DNA of 64,000 bases from Bog-756 sp963696495 (GCA_963696495.1 CAVOKJ010000002.1:1488001-1552000), one strand, 5' to 3'; positions 25,295 through 34,721 are shown, counted from the first letter of the stretch. The notes: generated by a model not told the origin, from the letters alone. A program made the numbers and translations.

Positions 25295-25525
25295 GTGAAT
25301 CTCCTCGAATAGTTCAGTCGTCTGGTCCGCACGGCCCGGGGGCCGGCATGCGCTTCGAACCACGGTCCCGTCGTTCGTCCGCACCACATCAGGCGCACAC
25401 CTGAAGAGGCGCAACCGTCAGCGGGATCGGCACGCCACGATGCAGCCGTGGCCAGCCGAACGACCAGTTTAGCCCTTCGGCGCCAAATTGCCAGTCCGAC
25501 CGCAGAATTCGGCGCCACCACCCGG
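25295..25525. other. infA upstream region
   Basis: These 231 bp separate map from infA. An isolated TAAACT (minus strand, 25467-25472) fits the local -10 pattern without a clear -35. The region is AT-richer than its surroundings near 25440-25500. Its in-frame extension of infA looks non-conserved. Confidence 0.35.
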
Positions 25526-26269
25526 TCAGAGGACCGTGAACACCTCCGGACCGTCCTCGGTGACGGCGATGGTGTGCTCGAAATGGGCGGAGAGCCGTCC
25601 ATCGGCGGTGACCACGCTCCACCCGTCCTCGAGCTGGACCGTCCCCGCCCCGCCGGCATTCACCATCGGCTCGACGGCGAAGACCATGCCCGTCTTGAGG
25701 GTGGGCCCCCCCGAGCCGGGCCAGTAGTTGGGGACCTGGGGCTCCTCGTGCATCGCCGTGCCGATGGCGTGGCCCACGTACTCCCGCACCACCGAGAACC
25801 CGGCCGCCTCGGCGACCTGCTGGACGGCCCGTCCCACCTCGTGGAGGCGGTTGCCCGGCCTCAGCTGGTCGATCCCGGCGTACAGGCTGTCCTCGGTGAC
25901 CTCCATCAGCCGCGTCGCCTCCTTGCTCACCTCGCCCACCCCGGCGGTGTAGGCGGCGTCGCCGTGGTAGCCCTCGACGATCGCCCCGCAGTCCACCGAG
26001 ATGATGTCGCCCTCCTCCAGGATGACCGTCTCGGAGGGGATGCCGTGGACGATCATCGAGTTGGGCGAGGTGCAGACCACGGCGGGGAACCCGTGGTAGT
26101 TGAGGAAGTTCGATCCGGCCCCCCGCTTCTCCAGCACCGCCCGGGCCGCCCGGTCGAGGTCGGCGGTCGAGGCACCGGGCCGGATGACCGCCCGGGTCGC
26201 CTCGTGGATCTCGGCCACCACCCGGCCGGCCTTGCGCATTTTGGCCAGTTCTTCGGCGTTGCGTCTCAT
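25526..26269 (-). CDS. map: Methionine aminopeptidase, type I
   Basis: This 247-residue enzyme removes the initiator methionine. The dinuclear metal ligands are visible in DCGAIVEGYHGDAAYT (two Asp), VGHAIGTAMHEEP (His), FAVEPM (Glu) and HFEHTIAV (Glu). It lacks the N-terminal SH3-binding extension of type Ic enzymes. It lies between adk and infA, the classic place in the spc/alpha region. Confidence 0.97.
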   Translation of the reverse strand: MRRNAEELAKMRKAGRVVAEIHEATRAVIRPGASTADLDRAARAVLEKRGAGSNFLNYHGFPAVVCTSPNSMIVHGIPSETVILEEGDIISVDCGAIVEGYHGDAAYTAGVGEVSKEATRLMEVTEDSLYAGIDQLRPGNRLHEVGRAVQQVAEAAGFSVVREYVGHAIGTAMHEEPQVPNYWPGSGGPTLKTGMVFAVEPMVNAGGAGTVQLEDGWSVVTADGRLSAHFEHTIAVTEDGPEVFTVL

Positions 26270-26433
26270 CGGTGCCTGGATGGGCGTCCCATGGGCAGGG
26301 TCGTCCCATCGAACGGGGGTCGGGGACGGCGGTCGGGCCGCATGGGTCGGGTGGTCGGGTTCATCGGGTCTGGGGCATCGCAGTCGGGGGCATCGGGGTC
26401 GGGCTCAACGTCGGGCTCATCGGGGTCCGGACC
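26270..26433. other. adk-map spacer with degenerate TCGGG repeats
   Basis: This 164-bp spacer is dominated by degenerate CATCGGGGTCGGG-type units between 26310 and 26425. I see no promoter, hairpin or reading frame that looks real. Confidence 0.4.
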
Positions 26434-27111
26434 TCACGCGAAGCCGATGCCCCGGTTGCGCCGCTCCTCGATGACCTTGACCATTCTACGGGTGACGGTG
26501 TCGGGCGTGCCGGTCCCGGCCACCGTCTCCAGCTGCTTGCGGGCCCGGTACCACTCGATGAGGGGGGCGGTCTGGTGCTCGTAGAGCTCCAGACGGCGCG
26601 AGATCGCCTCCTCCGTGTCGTCCTCCCGCTGGATGACCTCGCCACCGCACACGTCACAGGTCCAGTTGATGAGGGGCGGTGACGAGGTCGAGTAGTTGGC
26701 GCCGCAGTCGACGCACACCCGGCGGGCGGCCAGACGGCGGAGGACCTGGCTGGTGTGCACCTCGAGGTCGATGACCAGGTCGAGGTCGTAGGGGGTGAGG
26801 ATGGCCGCCAGCTGCTCGGCCTGGGCCACCGTGCGGGGGCAGCCGTCGAGCACGAACCCGCGGGCCCGCACATCGCTCTCCTGCAGGCGCTCGGCGACCA
26901 TCTCCATGATCAGGTCGTCCCCGAGGAGCTCGCCCCGGTCCATGAGCTCCTTGGCCTTCATGCCGATGGCCGAGCCCTGCTTGACCGCGGCACGCAGCAT
27001 GTCGCCCGTCGAGACATGGGGCACGACGTAGTGGTGGGAGAGGCGCACGCACTGCGTCCCCTTGCCTGCCCCCTGTTTGCCGAGGACAACGAGCCTGGCT
27101 CCGGGTACCAC
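26434..27111 (-). CDS. adk: Adenylate kinase (zinc-LID form)
   Basis: This 225-residue kinase has the P-loop GKQGAGKGTQ at about 11-20, the NMP-binding region TGDMLRAAVKQG and DGCPRTVAQAEQL. The LID carries CVDCGANYS and CDVCGG, four cysteines that bind structural zinc. It interconverts ATP+AMP and 2 ADP. GTG 27111 starts directly after the secY stop, with no spacer. Confidence 0.97.
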   Translation of the reverse strand: MVPGARLVVLGKQGAGKGTQCVRLSHHYVVPHVSTGDMLRAAVKQGSAIGMKAKELMDRGELLGDDLIMEMVAERLQESDVRARGFVLDGCPRTVAQAEQLAAILTPYDLDLVIDLEVHTSQVLRRLAARRVCVDCGANYSTSSPPLINWTCDVCGGEVIQREDDTEEAISRRLELYEHQTAPLIEWYRARKQLETVAGTGTPDTVTRRMVKVIEERRNRGIGFA

Positions 27112-28404
27112 CTACTTGAGGAAGCCCTCGTAGTTTCGCATCATGAGCTGGCTGTCGATCTGCTTCATCGTCTCGAGTGCCACGCCCACAGCGATCAGAA
27201 GAGTGGTTCCGTAGAAGGGATAGCTGGTGATGTTCCATGCGGCCATCAGCAGCGAGGGGGTGATGGCCACCCCGCCGAGGAAGATGGCGCCCGGCCAGGT
27301 GATCCGGTTGAGGATGTGGGCCAGGTAGCGCTCGGTCGGGTGCCCGGGTCGGATGCCGGGGATGTAGCCGCCCTGTTTGCGGATGATGTCCGCCTGCTGG
27401 TGCGGGTCGAAGGCCACGTACACGTAGAAGAAGGTGAACAACAGGATGAACACGAAGTACGTGAGGATGTAGAAGATGCTGGTGGGAGTGACGTTGCTGT
27501 TCACCCAGCTCCGGAAGGCGGACGAGGGGATGATGTTGGACAGCAGGACCGGGATGTAGAGCACCGAGCTGGCGAAGATGATCGGGATCACGCCGGCCTG
27601 GTTGACCTTCAGCGGTATGTAGGTGTTCGAGCCCCCGTACATCTTCCGGCCCACCACGCGCTTGGCGAACGTCACCGGGATGCGCCGCTGGCCCTGGTCC
27701 ACGAAGACGATCAGCACCAGCAGGGCCAGGGACACCACCAGGATCACCGTGAACTTGACCCGGCCACCCTCCTGGAGGACCGTGTTCAGGCCGGAGGGGA
27801 TGCCGGCCACCACGTTGGCGAAGATCAGGATGGACATGCCCTGGCCGATCCCCCGCTGGGTGATCAGCTCGGCCAACCACATCACGAAGGCCGTGCCGGC
27901 GGTCAGGGTCATCACGATGAACGCGCCCCGCCAGATCGAGTAGTTGAGGATGAGATCGACGTTCTGGCTGGTGCCGAACAGGCCGCCGCCGCCCTTGTGG
28001 AACAGGTAGACGAGGCCGGTCGACTGCATCAGCGCCAGGGCCACGGTCAGGTAGCGGGTGGTCTGGGTCAGCTTCTTCTGGCCCACCGCCCCCTGGTCCC
28101 GCCACTGCTCCAGCTTGGGGATGACCGTCGCCAGCAGCTGGATGATGATGCTCGAGGTGATGTAGGGCATGATGCCCAGCCCGAAGACGGCCATCCTCGT
28201 GAGTGCGCCACCGGAGAACAGGTTGAGGAACCCGAGGACCCCCGACGACTTGGACGCCGCCTCCAGCTGCTGCACCTTCGAGAAGTTGACGAACGGCACC
28301 GGGACGTTCGCCCCGAACTGGTACAGGGCGATGATGGTCAGCGTGAAGATGACCTTCTTTCGAAGGTCGGGGATCCGGAAGATGTTGGCCAGACTGGCGA
28401 GCAT
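27112..28404 (-). CDS. secY: Preprotein translocase channel subunit SecY
   Basis: This 430-residue polytopic membrane protein has ten predicted transmembrane helices. Landmarks are VPVPFVNFSKVQQL near the first periplasmic loop, FGLGIMPYITSSIIIQLL (helix 2), ITQRGIGQGMSILIFANV (helix 5) and the cytosolic RQQGGYIPGIRPG-type block, seen here as IIRKQGGYIPGIRPGHPTER. It forms the Sec channel with SecE, which is also in this window. It sits between rplO and adk as usual. Confidence 0.97.
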   Translation of the reverse strand: MLASLANIFRIPDLRKKVIFTLTIIALYQFGANVPVPFVNFSKVQQLEAASKSSGVLGFLNLFSGGALTRMAVFGLGIMPYITSSIIIQLLATVIPKLEQWRDQGAVGQKKLTQTTRYLTVALALMQSTGLVYLFHKGGGGLFGTSQNVDLILNYSIWRGAFIVMTLTAGTAFVMWLAELITQRGIGQGMSILIFANVVAGIPSGLNTVLQEGGRVKFTVILVVSLALLVLIVFVDQGQRRIPVTFAKRVVGRKMYGGSNTYIPLKVNQAGVIPIIFASSVLYIPVLLSNIIPSSAFRSWVNSNVTPTSIFYILTYFVFILLFTFFYVYVAFDPHQQADIIRKQGGYIPGIRPGHPTERYLAHILNRITWPGAIFLGGVAITPSLLMAAWNITSYPFYGTTLLIAVGVALETMKQIDSQLMMRNYEGFLK

Positions 28405-28434
28405 TGGACTCCTCGACGCCGCGGTGGGCCGATG

Positions 28435-28923
28435 CTACCGGTTGGTGAGGGCGTTGCCCTGGGCCGGCGGGCGGTCGTGACCGAAGGGGAGCGGGACCAC
28501 GGTGGCCGTGCCCCCGGCGCCGGTGATGGCCGCCTCGGCCGACTTGGAGAACGCGTGTGCCTCCACCGTCAACGCCCGGGTCAGCTCACCGCCGCCGAGG
28601 ATCTTGACCAGGTCGCCCCGGCGGACGAGGCCGGCGGACACCAGCCCGCCGATGTCGACCGAGTCGCCGTCGAACGCCTGGAGGGCCGAGAGGTTGACCG
28701 GTGTGTAGTCGATCCGGAACGGGTTCTTGAACCCGCGCAGCTTCGGGATCCGCTGCATCAGCGGCAGCTGGCCGCCCTCGAATCCCATCGGGATGGTGTC
28801 CCGGGCGCCCTGGCCCTTGGTGCCGCGGCCGGCCGTCTTGCCGCCTTTGCCGGCGATGCCTCGCCCGACGCGCCGGCGATCACGTTTTGCGCCCGCAGGG
28901 GGCCGGAGCTCATGGACCTTCAT
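28435..28923 (-). CDS. rplO: 50S ribosomal protein uL15
   Basis: This 162-residue L15 starts MKVHELRPPAGAKRDRRRVG and has GKTAGRGTKGQGARDTIPMG and GFEGGQLPLMQRIPKLRGFK. The last ~15 residues (PFGHDRPPAQGNALTNR) extend beyond the normal end. The ATG overlaps the rpmD stop by 4 bp. Confidence 0.96.
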   Translation of the reverse strand: MKVHELRPPAGAKRDRRRVGRGIAGKGGKTAGRGTKGQGARDTIPMGFEGGQLPLMQRIPKLRGFKNPFRIDYTPVNLSALQAFDGDSVDIGGLVSAGLVRRGDLVKILGGGELTRALTVEAHAFSKSAEAAITGAGGTATVVPLPFGHDRPPAQGNALTNR

Positions 28924-29162
28924 GGTCGACCTTTCTCGTCGTGCTCGGCCGTCGTGACGTCGACCAGATGGGGGACGCGGGCCAGCATCCCACGAATCTC
29001 CGGTCGGTCGGGCAGCACGTTGGTGCGCCCGATGCCCCGGAGGCCCAGCGCCCGGAGGGTGCCCCGGTGCTTGGGCTTGGTGCCGATGGCCGACCGCACC
29101 TGGGTGACGCGCAGCCAGCCGGTGGAGGCCTGATCGGCCGGTGCCCCGGCGGTGCCGGCCAT
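28920..29162 (-). CDS. rpmD: 50S ribosomal protein uL30
   Basis: This 80-residue L30 has WLRVTQVRSAIGTKPKHRGT, LRALGLRGIGRTNVLPD and RGMLARVPHLVDV. A short Ala/Gly leader of ~14 residues precedes the core. It is one base from rpsE and overlaps rplO. Confidence 0.95.
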   Translation of the reverse strand: MAGTAGAPADQASTGWLRVTQVRSAIGTKPKHRGTLRALGLRGIGRTNVLPDRPEIRGMLARVPHLVDVTTAEHDEKGRP

Positions 29163-29163
29163 C

Positions 29164-29718
29164 TCAGCTCACCTCCGTGAACAGATCGGCCTCGCGACGA
29201 CGCTCGCGGTAGGCCCGCAGCAGCGCGGCGGGGACCACCTCGTCGGCCGGCTTCCCGCGCAGGGCGGCGATCTCGTCGGGGCGCTTGAGCCCCTTCAGCC
29301 CGGCGATGGTGGCGTGGGCCACGTTGATCCCGTTCGACGAGCCCAGTGACTTGGCCAGGATGTCGCGGATGCCTGCCATCTCGAGGATGGCTCGGGCGGC
29401 GCCGCCGGCGATCACCCCGGTCCCGGGGGCGGCCGGCTTCAGCATCACCCGTCCCGCCCCGCTCTCGCCGACGATCGGGTGGGTGATGGTGCTCCCGGCC
29501 AACGGGACGTCGAACATGTTCTTGCGGGCCTCTTCGATGCCCTTCTGCACGGCCAGCCCGGCCTCTTTCGCCTTGCCGTAGCCCAGGCCGACCTTGCCGT
29601 TGCCGTCGCCGACCACCATGAGGGCGGCGAAGGAGAACCGACGACCACCCTTCACGACCTTGGACACCCGGTTGACCCGGATGGTCCGCTCCTCGAATTG
29701 CAGCTCGTTGCTGGCCAT
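29164..29718 (-). CDS. rpsE: 30S ribosomal protein uS5
   Basis: This 184-residue S5 has RTIRVNRVSKVVKGGRRFSF, VVGDGNGKVGLGYGKAKEA and GVIAGGAARAILEMAGIRDI. It takes part in decoding accuracy and helicase activity at the mRNA entry. I use ATG 29718 (MASNELQF); an in-frame start nine codons earlier overlaps rplR and is less likely. Confidence 0.97.
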   Translation of the reverse strand: MASNELQFEERTIRVNRVSKVVKGGRRFSFAALMVVGDGNGKVGLGYGKAKEAGLAVQKGIEEARKNMFDVPLAGSTITHPIVGESGAGRVMLKPAAPGTGVIAGGAARAILEMAGIRDILAKSLGSSNGINVAHATIAGLKGLKRPDEIAALRGKPADEVVPAALLRAYRERRREADLFTEVS

Positions 29719-29722
29719 GGTC

Positions 29723-30085
29723 CTAGAACTCCAGTCCTTCGGCACGGGCCGCGTCGGCCAGGGCGGCCACCCGTCCGTGATAGGCGAATCCGCCGCGGTC
29801 GAAGACCACGGTGGTGATGCCGGCGGCCTTGGCGCGCGAGGCGACCAGGGCTCCTACCTTGCCGGCGGCGTCGACGTTGCCGCCCGATGTGCCCCGCAGC
29901 TCGCCCTCGACGGACGAGGCGGCGGCCAGGGTGCGGCCGGAGTCGTCGTCGATCAGCTGGGCGGAGATGTGCTTGTTGGAACGGAACACCGCCAGGCGGG
30001 GGCGTCCGGCCGAGCCGTGCACCCGTCGGCGCACGCGGGCGTGACGACGCCGGCGCAGCTCCAGCTTGTGATCAGTGCGTGGCAT
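29723..30085 (-). CDS. rplR: 50S ribosomal protein uL18
   Basis: This 120-residue L18 starts MPRTDHKLELRRRRHARVRR and contains GRPRLAVFRSNKHISAQLID and VVFDRGGFAYHGRVAALADA. It binds 5S rRNA with L5. It overlaps rplF by one base. Confidence 0.97.
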   Translation of the reverse strand: MPRTDHKLELRRRRHARVRRRVHGSAGRPRLAVFRSNKHISAQLIDDDSGRTLAAASSVEGELRGTSGGNVDAAGKVGALVASRAKAAGITTVVFDRGGFAYHGRVAALADAARAEGLEF

Positions 30086-30627
30086 TACTTGGCTGCCTTC
30101 CCGGCCTTGCGCACGACCCGCTCGCCCACGTACCGGATGCCCTTGCCCTTGTAGGGCTCGGGCTTACGGAGCTTGCGGATGTCCGCGGCCACTTGGCCGA
30201 CCTTCTCCTTGTCGATCCCCTTGATGATGACCCTGGTGGCGGAGGGCACCTCGAAGGTGACCCCGTCCGGAGCGGTGACGTTGACCGGGTGGGAGAAGCC
30301 CAGCGCCAGCTCGAGGGCCGACGGGCCCTTCGGGATGGCCCGGTAGCCCACCCCGACGATCTCCAGTTCCTTCGAGAACCCATCGGTGACACCGGACACC
30401 ATGTTGGCCACCAGCGACCGGGTCAGGCCGTGCAGGGCGCGGTTCTGGCGCTGGTCGTCGGGGCGCTCGACCACCAGGACGTCGCCGTCCTGACGGATGG
30501 TGATGGCGGCGGGCACCGACCGGGCGAGCTCGCCCTGGGGGCCCTTGACCGTCACCGTGTTGTCCGTGCCCACCGCCACCGACACCCCGGAGGGGACGGT
30601 GATCGGGGATCGTCCGATGCGGGACAT
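30085..30627 (-). CDS. rplF: 50S ribosomal protein uL6
   Basis: This 180-residue L6 has MSRIGRSPITVPSGVSVAVG, VTVKGPQGELARSVP and the C-terminal PEPYKGKGIRYVGERVVRKA. It sits near the factor-binding site. A 54-bp gap separates it from rpsH, long for this operon but without recognisable signals. Confidence 0.97.
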   Translation of the reverse strand: MSRIGRSPITVPSGVSVAVGTDNTVTVKGPQGELARSVPAAITIRQDGDVLVVERPDDQRQNRALHGLTRSLVANMVSGVTDGFSKELEIVGVGYRAIPKGPSALELALGFSHPVNVTAPDGVTFEVPSATRVIIKGIDKEKVGQVAADIRKLRKPEPYKGKGIRYVGERVVRKAGKAAK

Positions 30628-30681
30628 CAGCGGGTACCTCCGGTCGTGGTCGGCGATGCCGGGTTCGGCACCGCGGCGCGG

Positions 30682-31086
30682 TCACCAGACATAGCAGAGC
30701 ACCTCGCCACCCATGCGGCGCTTGCGCGCCTCGCGGTCGGTCATCAGGCCCTTGGAGGTGGAGACCACGGCCACGCCGAGCCCACCGAGCACGCGCGGCA
30801 TCTTGTCGGCCCGGGCGTAGATGCGCAGGCCGGGCTTGGACACCCGCTTGATCCCGGAGATGGTCCGGGCCCGGTCGGGCGCGTACTTCATCTGGATCTC
30901 CAGGGTCTTGCCGGGCTTGCCCGGGTCCTCGTTCACCTGGTAGCCCACGATGTATCCCTCGTCCACCAGGATGGCGGCCAGCGACTCCTTGAGCTTGGAT
31001 CCGGGCATCTTGACCGTATCGAAGTGCGCGGTGTTGGCGTTGCGGATGCGGGTCAGCATGTCGGCAATCGGGTCTGTCATCGTCAT
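30682..31086 (-). CDS. rpsH: 30S ribosomal protein uS8
   Basis: This 134-residue S8 has DPIADMLTRIRNANTAHFDT, KPGLRIYARADKMPRVLGGL and the end GGEVLCYVW. S8 binds 16S helix 21 and in many bacteria autoregulates the spc operon. It lies 16 bp from rpsZ. Confidence 0.97.
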   Translation of the reverse strand: MTMTDPIADMLTRIRNANTAHFDTVKMPGSKLKESLAAILVDEGYIVGYQVNEDPGKPGKTLEIQMKYAPDRARTISGIKRVSKPGLRIYARADKMPRVLGGLGVAVVSTSKGLMTDREARKRRMGGEVLCYVW

Positions 31087-31102
31087 CGTTCGTCGCCTCC
31101 TC

Positions 31103-31288
31103 TCACCAACTGGCCTTCGTGACGCCGGGGATCTCGCCGGCGTGGACCATCACGCGCAGGCAGATCCGGCACAGGCCGAACTTGCGGTACACCGACTTGG
31201 GCCGGCCACACCGGCGGCACCTCGTGTACCCGCGCACCTTGAACTTGGGGGTGCGCTGCTGCTTTTCGATCAGAGCCTTCTTCGCCAT
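31103..31288 (-). CDS. rpsZ: 30S ribosomal protein uS14, type Z (zinc)
   Basis: This 61-residue S14 is the short zinc form. Cys24, Cys27, Cys40 and Cys43 (TRCRRCG and GLCRICLR) make the zinc ribbon, and the tail is GEIPGVTKASW. It lies between rplE and rpsH. Confidence 0.97.
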   Translation of the reverse strand: MAKKALIEKQQRTPKFKVRGYTRCRRCGRPKSVYRKFGLCRICLRVMVHAGEIPGVTKASW

Positions 31289-31292
31289 GGGG

Positions 31293-31871
31293 TTACTGGT
31301 TCTCCTGTCGGAACGGGAAGCCGAAGGCGGCCAGGAGTGCCCGGCCCTCTTCGTCGGTTCTTGCGGTGGTGGCGATGGTGATGTCCATGCCCCGGGTGGT
31401 GTCGATGCGGTCGTAGTCGATCTCGGGGAAGATCAGCTGCTCGGTCACCCCGAAGGTGTAGTTGCCGTGCCCGTCGAACGACCGGGGCGAGAGCCCGCGG
31501 AAGTCCCGGATGCGGGGGATGGCCATGGCCAGCAGCCGGTCGAGGAACTCCCAGGCCCGGTCGCCCCGCAGGGTGACCTTCGCCCCGATCTCCTGGCCCT
31601 CGCGCAGTTTGAAAGAGGCGATCGACTTCTTGGCCCGGGTCACCACCGGCTTCTGGCCGGCGATGATCTCGAGGTCGCGCATGGCCCCCTCGATGAGCGA
31701 CTTCTGCTGGGTGGCCCGCCCGACGCCCATGTTGATGACGATCTTCGAGAGCCGGGGGACCTCCATGATGTTGTCGAGGCCGAGGGTCTCCTTCAGCTCG
31801 GCCCGCACCGTGGCGTCGTAGCGCTCCTTCAGGCGGGGACGCACGGCGGTGGCCGTCGATGCGGCCATCAC
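31293..31871 (-). CDS. rplE: 50S ribosomal protein uL5
   Basis: This 192-residue L5 has VPRLSKIVINMGVGRATQQK, GQKPVVTRAKKSIASFKLRE and FPEIDYDRIDTTRGMDITI. It links 5S rRNA to the 23S rRNA and the P-site tRNA. The ATG overlaps the rplX stop by 4 bp. Confidence 0.97.
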   Translation of the reverse strand: MMAASTATAVRPRLKERYDATVRAELKETLGLDNIMEVPRLSKIVINMGVGRATQQKSLIEGAMRDLEIIAGQKPVVTRAKKSIASFKLREGQEIGAKVTLRGDRAWEFLDRLLAMAIPRIRDFRGLSPRSFDGHGNYTFGVTEQLIFPEIDYDRIDTTRGMDITIATTARTDEEGRALLAAFGFPFRQENQ

Positions 31872-32173
31872 AGATCAGCTCCGCACTTCTTGCAAACACG
31901 CAGCTTGCGCCCCTGCTCGTCGATGCGCATGCCGATCCTGGTCGGGCCGCACTCGTTGCACACGATGGCCACGGACGACGCCGAGATCGGCATGAACTTG
32001 TCGATGACCCCACCCTGCATGGTGGCGCGTGTCGGCTTGGCGTGCCGCTTGGCCACGTGCACCCCTTCGACGATGACCCTTCCCTGGGCGGGAATGGCCC
32101 GGACCACCTGAGCCTGCTTGCCCCGGTCCTTGCCGCTCAGGACCTGGACCTTGTCACCTTTGCGAATACGCAT
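31868..32173 (-). CDS. rplX: 50S ribosomal protein uL24 with C-terminal CxxC pairs
   Basis: This 101-residue L24 starts MRIRKGDKVQVLSGKDRGKQ (KOW motif) and has GVHVAKRHAKPTRATMQGGV. The tail carries CNECGPTRIG and VCKKCG, two CxxC pairs that could bind zinc; such a tail is found in only part of the family. It overlaps rplE and abuts rplN. Confidence 0.96.
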   Translation of the reverse strand: MRIRKGDKVQVLSGKDRGKQAQVVRAIPAQGRVIVEGVHVAKRHAKPTRATMQGGVIDKFMPISASSVAIVCNECGPTRIGMRIDEQGRKLRVCKKCGADL

Positions 32174-32542
32174 CTACAACACCTCCGGTGCCAGGGAGAC
32201 GATCCGCATGAAGCGCTTGTCGCGCAGCTCCCGGCCGACCGGGCCGAAGATGCGGGTCCCCCGTGGTTGCTGCTGGTCGTTGATGAGCACGGCGGCGTTC
32301 TCGTCGAAGCGGATGTAGCTCCCGTCGGGACGGCGCTTCTCCTTCTTCGTCCGGACGACGACGCACTTGACCACGTCGCCCTTCTTCACCGCGGCGCCCG
32401 GGATGGCGTCCTTCACCGTGGCCACGAAGACGTCCCCGATCGAGGCGTACCGGCGGCGTGAGCCGCCGAGCACCTTGATGCAGAGCACTTCTTTGGCACC
32501 GGAGTTGTCGGCCACCCGGAGTCGTGATTCCTGCTGGATCAT
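32174..32542 (-). CDS. rplN: 50S ribosomal protein uL14
   Basis: This 122-residue L14 starts MIQQESRLRVADNSGAKEVL and ends GPVGRELRDKRFMRIVSLAP-EVL. It is at the subunit interface and binds RsfS and EF factors in other bacteria. ATG 32542 overlaps the rpsQ stop by 4 bp. An upstream in-frame start inside rpsQ is rejected. Confidence 0.97.
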   Translation of the reverse strand: MIQQESRLRVADNSGAKEVLCIKVLGGSRRRYASIGDVFVATVKDAIPGAAVKKGDVVKCVVVRTKKEKRRPDGSYIRFDENAAVLINDQQQPRGTRIFGPVGRELRDKRFMRIVSLAPEVL

Positions 32543-32822
32543 CGGGCACGCTCCAGGACTTCCGACAGCCGCCACCGCTTGAGCTTCGACAGCGGCCGCG
32601 TCTCGACCACCCGTACCCGGTCCCCCACCTTGGCGGCATTGTCACCGTCGTGCACGTAGAGCCGTTTGGTCCGTTGCACGGTCTTGCCGTAGCGGGGGTG
32701 GCGCACCCGCTCGACGACCGCCACCACGACGGTGGCGTCCATGGAGTCGGACACGACCAGGCCCTCGCGCACCTTGCGGCGGTTGACCCTCTCCTCGGTC
32801 GTCCCGGTGGTCTCGTCAGCCA

Positions 32823-32823
<1 letters not shown>
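32539..32823 (-). CDS. rpsQ: 30S ribosomal protein uS17
   Basis: This 94-residue S17 has RKVREGLVVSDSMDATVVVA, VERVRHPRYGKTVQRTKRLY and GDRVRVVETRPLSKLKRWRL. It binds the 5' domain of 16S rRNA. It overlaps rpmC by one base and rplN by four. Confidence 0.97.
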
Positions 32824-33313
<490 letters not shown>

Positions 33314-33314
<1 letters not shown>

Positions 33315-33751
33315 CAGACCTGCACCTCCGGCGTGCCGTGCGTCCCGGGTCGGATGACGAACCGGGCCTTGAACGGCAGCTTCTGGATCGCCCGCTCCAT
33401 GGCCTCACGGGCCAGCTGGGGCTCGACGCCGGCCAGCTCGAAGAGGATGCGACCCGGCTTGACCACCGCCACCCAGTGCTCCGGGTTGCCCTTGCCCGAG
33501 CCCATGCGGGTCTCGGCCGGCTTCTGGGTCACGGGACGGTCCGGGAACACCCGGATCCACACCTTGCCGCCGCGCTTCACGTGGCGGGTCATGGCGATCC
33601 TGGCCGCCTCGATCTGGCGGGCGGTCAACCAGGCCGGCTCCATGGCCTGGATCCCGAAGTCGCCGAAGGTCACGTCGCTGCCGCCCTTGGCCTTGCCGCT
33701 CATCCGGCCGCGCTGCTGCTTGCGGTGCTTCACCTTGCGGGGCATCAGCAT
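33314..33751 (-). CDS. rplP: 50S ribosomal protein uL16
   Basis: This 145-residue L16 starts MLMPRKVKHRKQQRGRMSGK and contains WLTARQIEAARIAMTRHVKR and RMGSGKGNPEHWVAVVKPGR. It helps place tRNA at the peptidyl-transferase centre. It overlaps rpmC by one base and follows rpsC by one. Confidence 0.97.
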
Positions 33752-33752
33752 G

Positions 33753-34721
33753 TCAGTCGACCTCCTTGCGGAAGTGGGGGGTCTCGTGATGCTCGCGGGT
33801 GCGCCGCTCGATCTCCTCGTCCTCGGTGAGGATGCGCTCGAGCTCGTCGGGGACGGCAGGGGGGGCGGCGATGTCGGCCGCCGACCGGTCGACCAGCCCG
33901 TCGGGGATGTCCGTCTCGCCCTCGGCGTCGGCGTCCACGGTCACCACGCTGCCCGGCGCACCCTGCTCGGCCCGGCGACGACCGCCACCGGCGGTGATCA
34001 GGCGGCGGGGTGCTTCCCCGCTCTGCCCGGAGGTCTCACCGACGGCCATGGCCGCCTCACGGGTGATCTTGTCCTCGGTCGAGATCTTGTAGGGGAGGAT
34101 GTCGCCCTTGTAGATCCACACCTTCACGCCGATCCGGCCGAAGGTGGTCTTGGCCTCGCGGAACCCGTAGTCGATGTCGGCGCGCAGGGTGTGCAGGGGG
34201 ACCCTGCCCTCACGGTAGGACTCCTTGCGGGACATCTCCGAGCCACCGAGGCGTCCCGAGCACTGGACACGGACACCGAGGGCGCCGGCCTTCTGCACCG
34301 TCTGGATCGATCGCTTCATGGCCCGGCGGAAGGCCACCCGGCGGGCGAGCTGGTCGCAGATGCCCTGGGCGATGAGGGCGGCGTCGAGCTCGGGCTGCTT
34401 GATCTCTTGGATGTTGAGCTGGATCCGGTTGTTCAGCCCGGTGATCTCCTCGATCTTCTTCTTCAGACGATCGGCCTCGGCGCCGCGCCGACCGATGACG
34501 ATGCCCGGCCGGGCGGTGTGGATGTCCACCCGCAGCCGGTCACGCGTGCGCTCGATCTCGATGCGGCTGACCGCGGCCGACTCGAGCTGCGACATCAGGT
34601 AGTCGCGGATCTCCCAGTCCTCGATCACGCAGTTCTGGTAGTTGCGCTCCTCGAACCAGCGCGACTTCCAGTCGGTGGTGACGCCGAGTCGAAACCCGTA
34701 CGGGTTGACCTTCTGGCCCAT
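33753..34721 (-). CDS. rpsC: 30S ribosomal protein uS3 with extended acidic C terminus
   Basis: The first ~215 residues are standard S3: MGQKVNPYGFRLGVTTDWKS, the KH-domain HTARPGIVIGRRGAEADRLK and FREAKTTFGRIGVKVWIYKG. S3 lines the mRNA entry tunnel and has helicase-like residues. The protein is 322 residues, some 90 longer than E. coli S3. The extension is Gly/Arg-rich first (RRLITAGGGRRR) and then Asp/Glu/Ala-rich, ending REHHETPHFRKEVD. Actinobacterial S3 proteins often have acidic tails, but this one is long. Confidence 0.96.
   Translation of the reverse strand: MGQKVNPYGFRLGVTTDWKSRWFEERNYQNCVIEDWEIRDYLMSQLESAAVSRIEIERTRDRLRVDIHTARPGIVIGRRGAEADRLKKKIEEITGLNNRIQLNIQEIKQPELDAALIAQGICDQLARRVAFRRAMKRSIQTVQKAGALGVRVQCSGRLGGSEMSRKESYREGRVPLHTLRADIDYGFREAKTTFGRIGVKVWIYKGDILPYKISTEDKITREAAMAVGETSGQSGEAPRRLITAGGGRRRAEQGAPGSVVTVDADAEGETDIPDGLVDRSAADIAAPPAVPDELERILTEDEEIERRTREHHETPHFRKEVD

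Noticed and set aside
25295..25414. IF-1 starting at an upstream GTG or TTG
   Set aside because: It would add over 35 residues absent from IF-1 proteins, while GAGGAG is ideally placed for the CTG codon.
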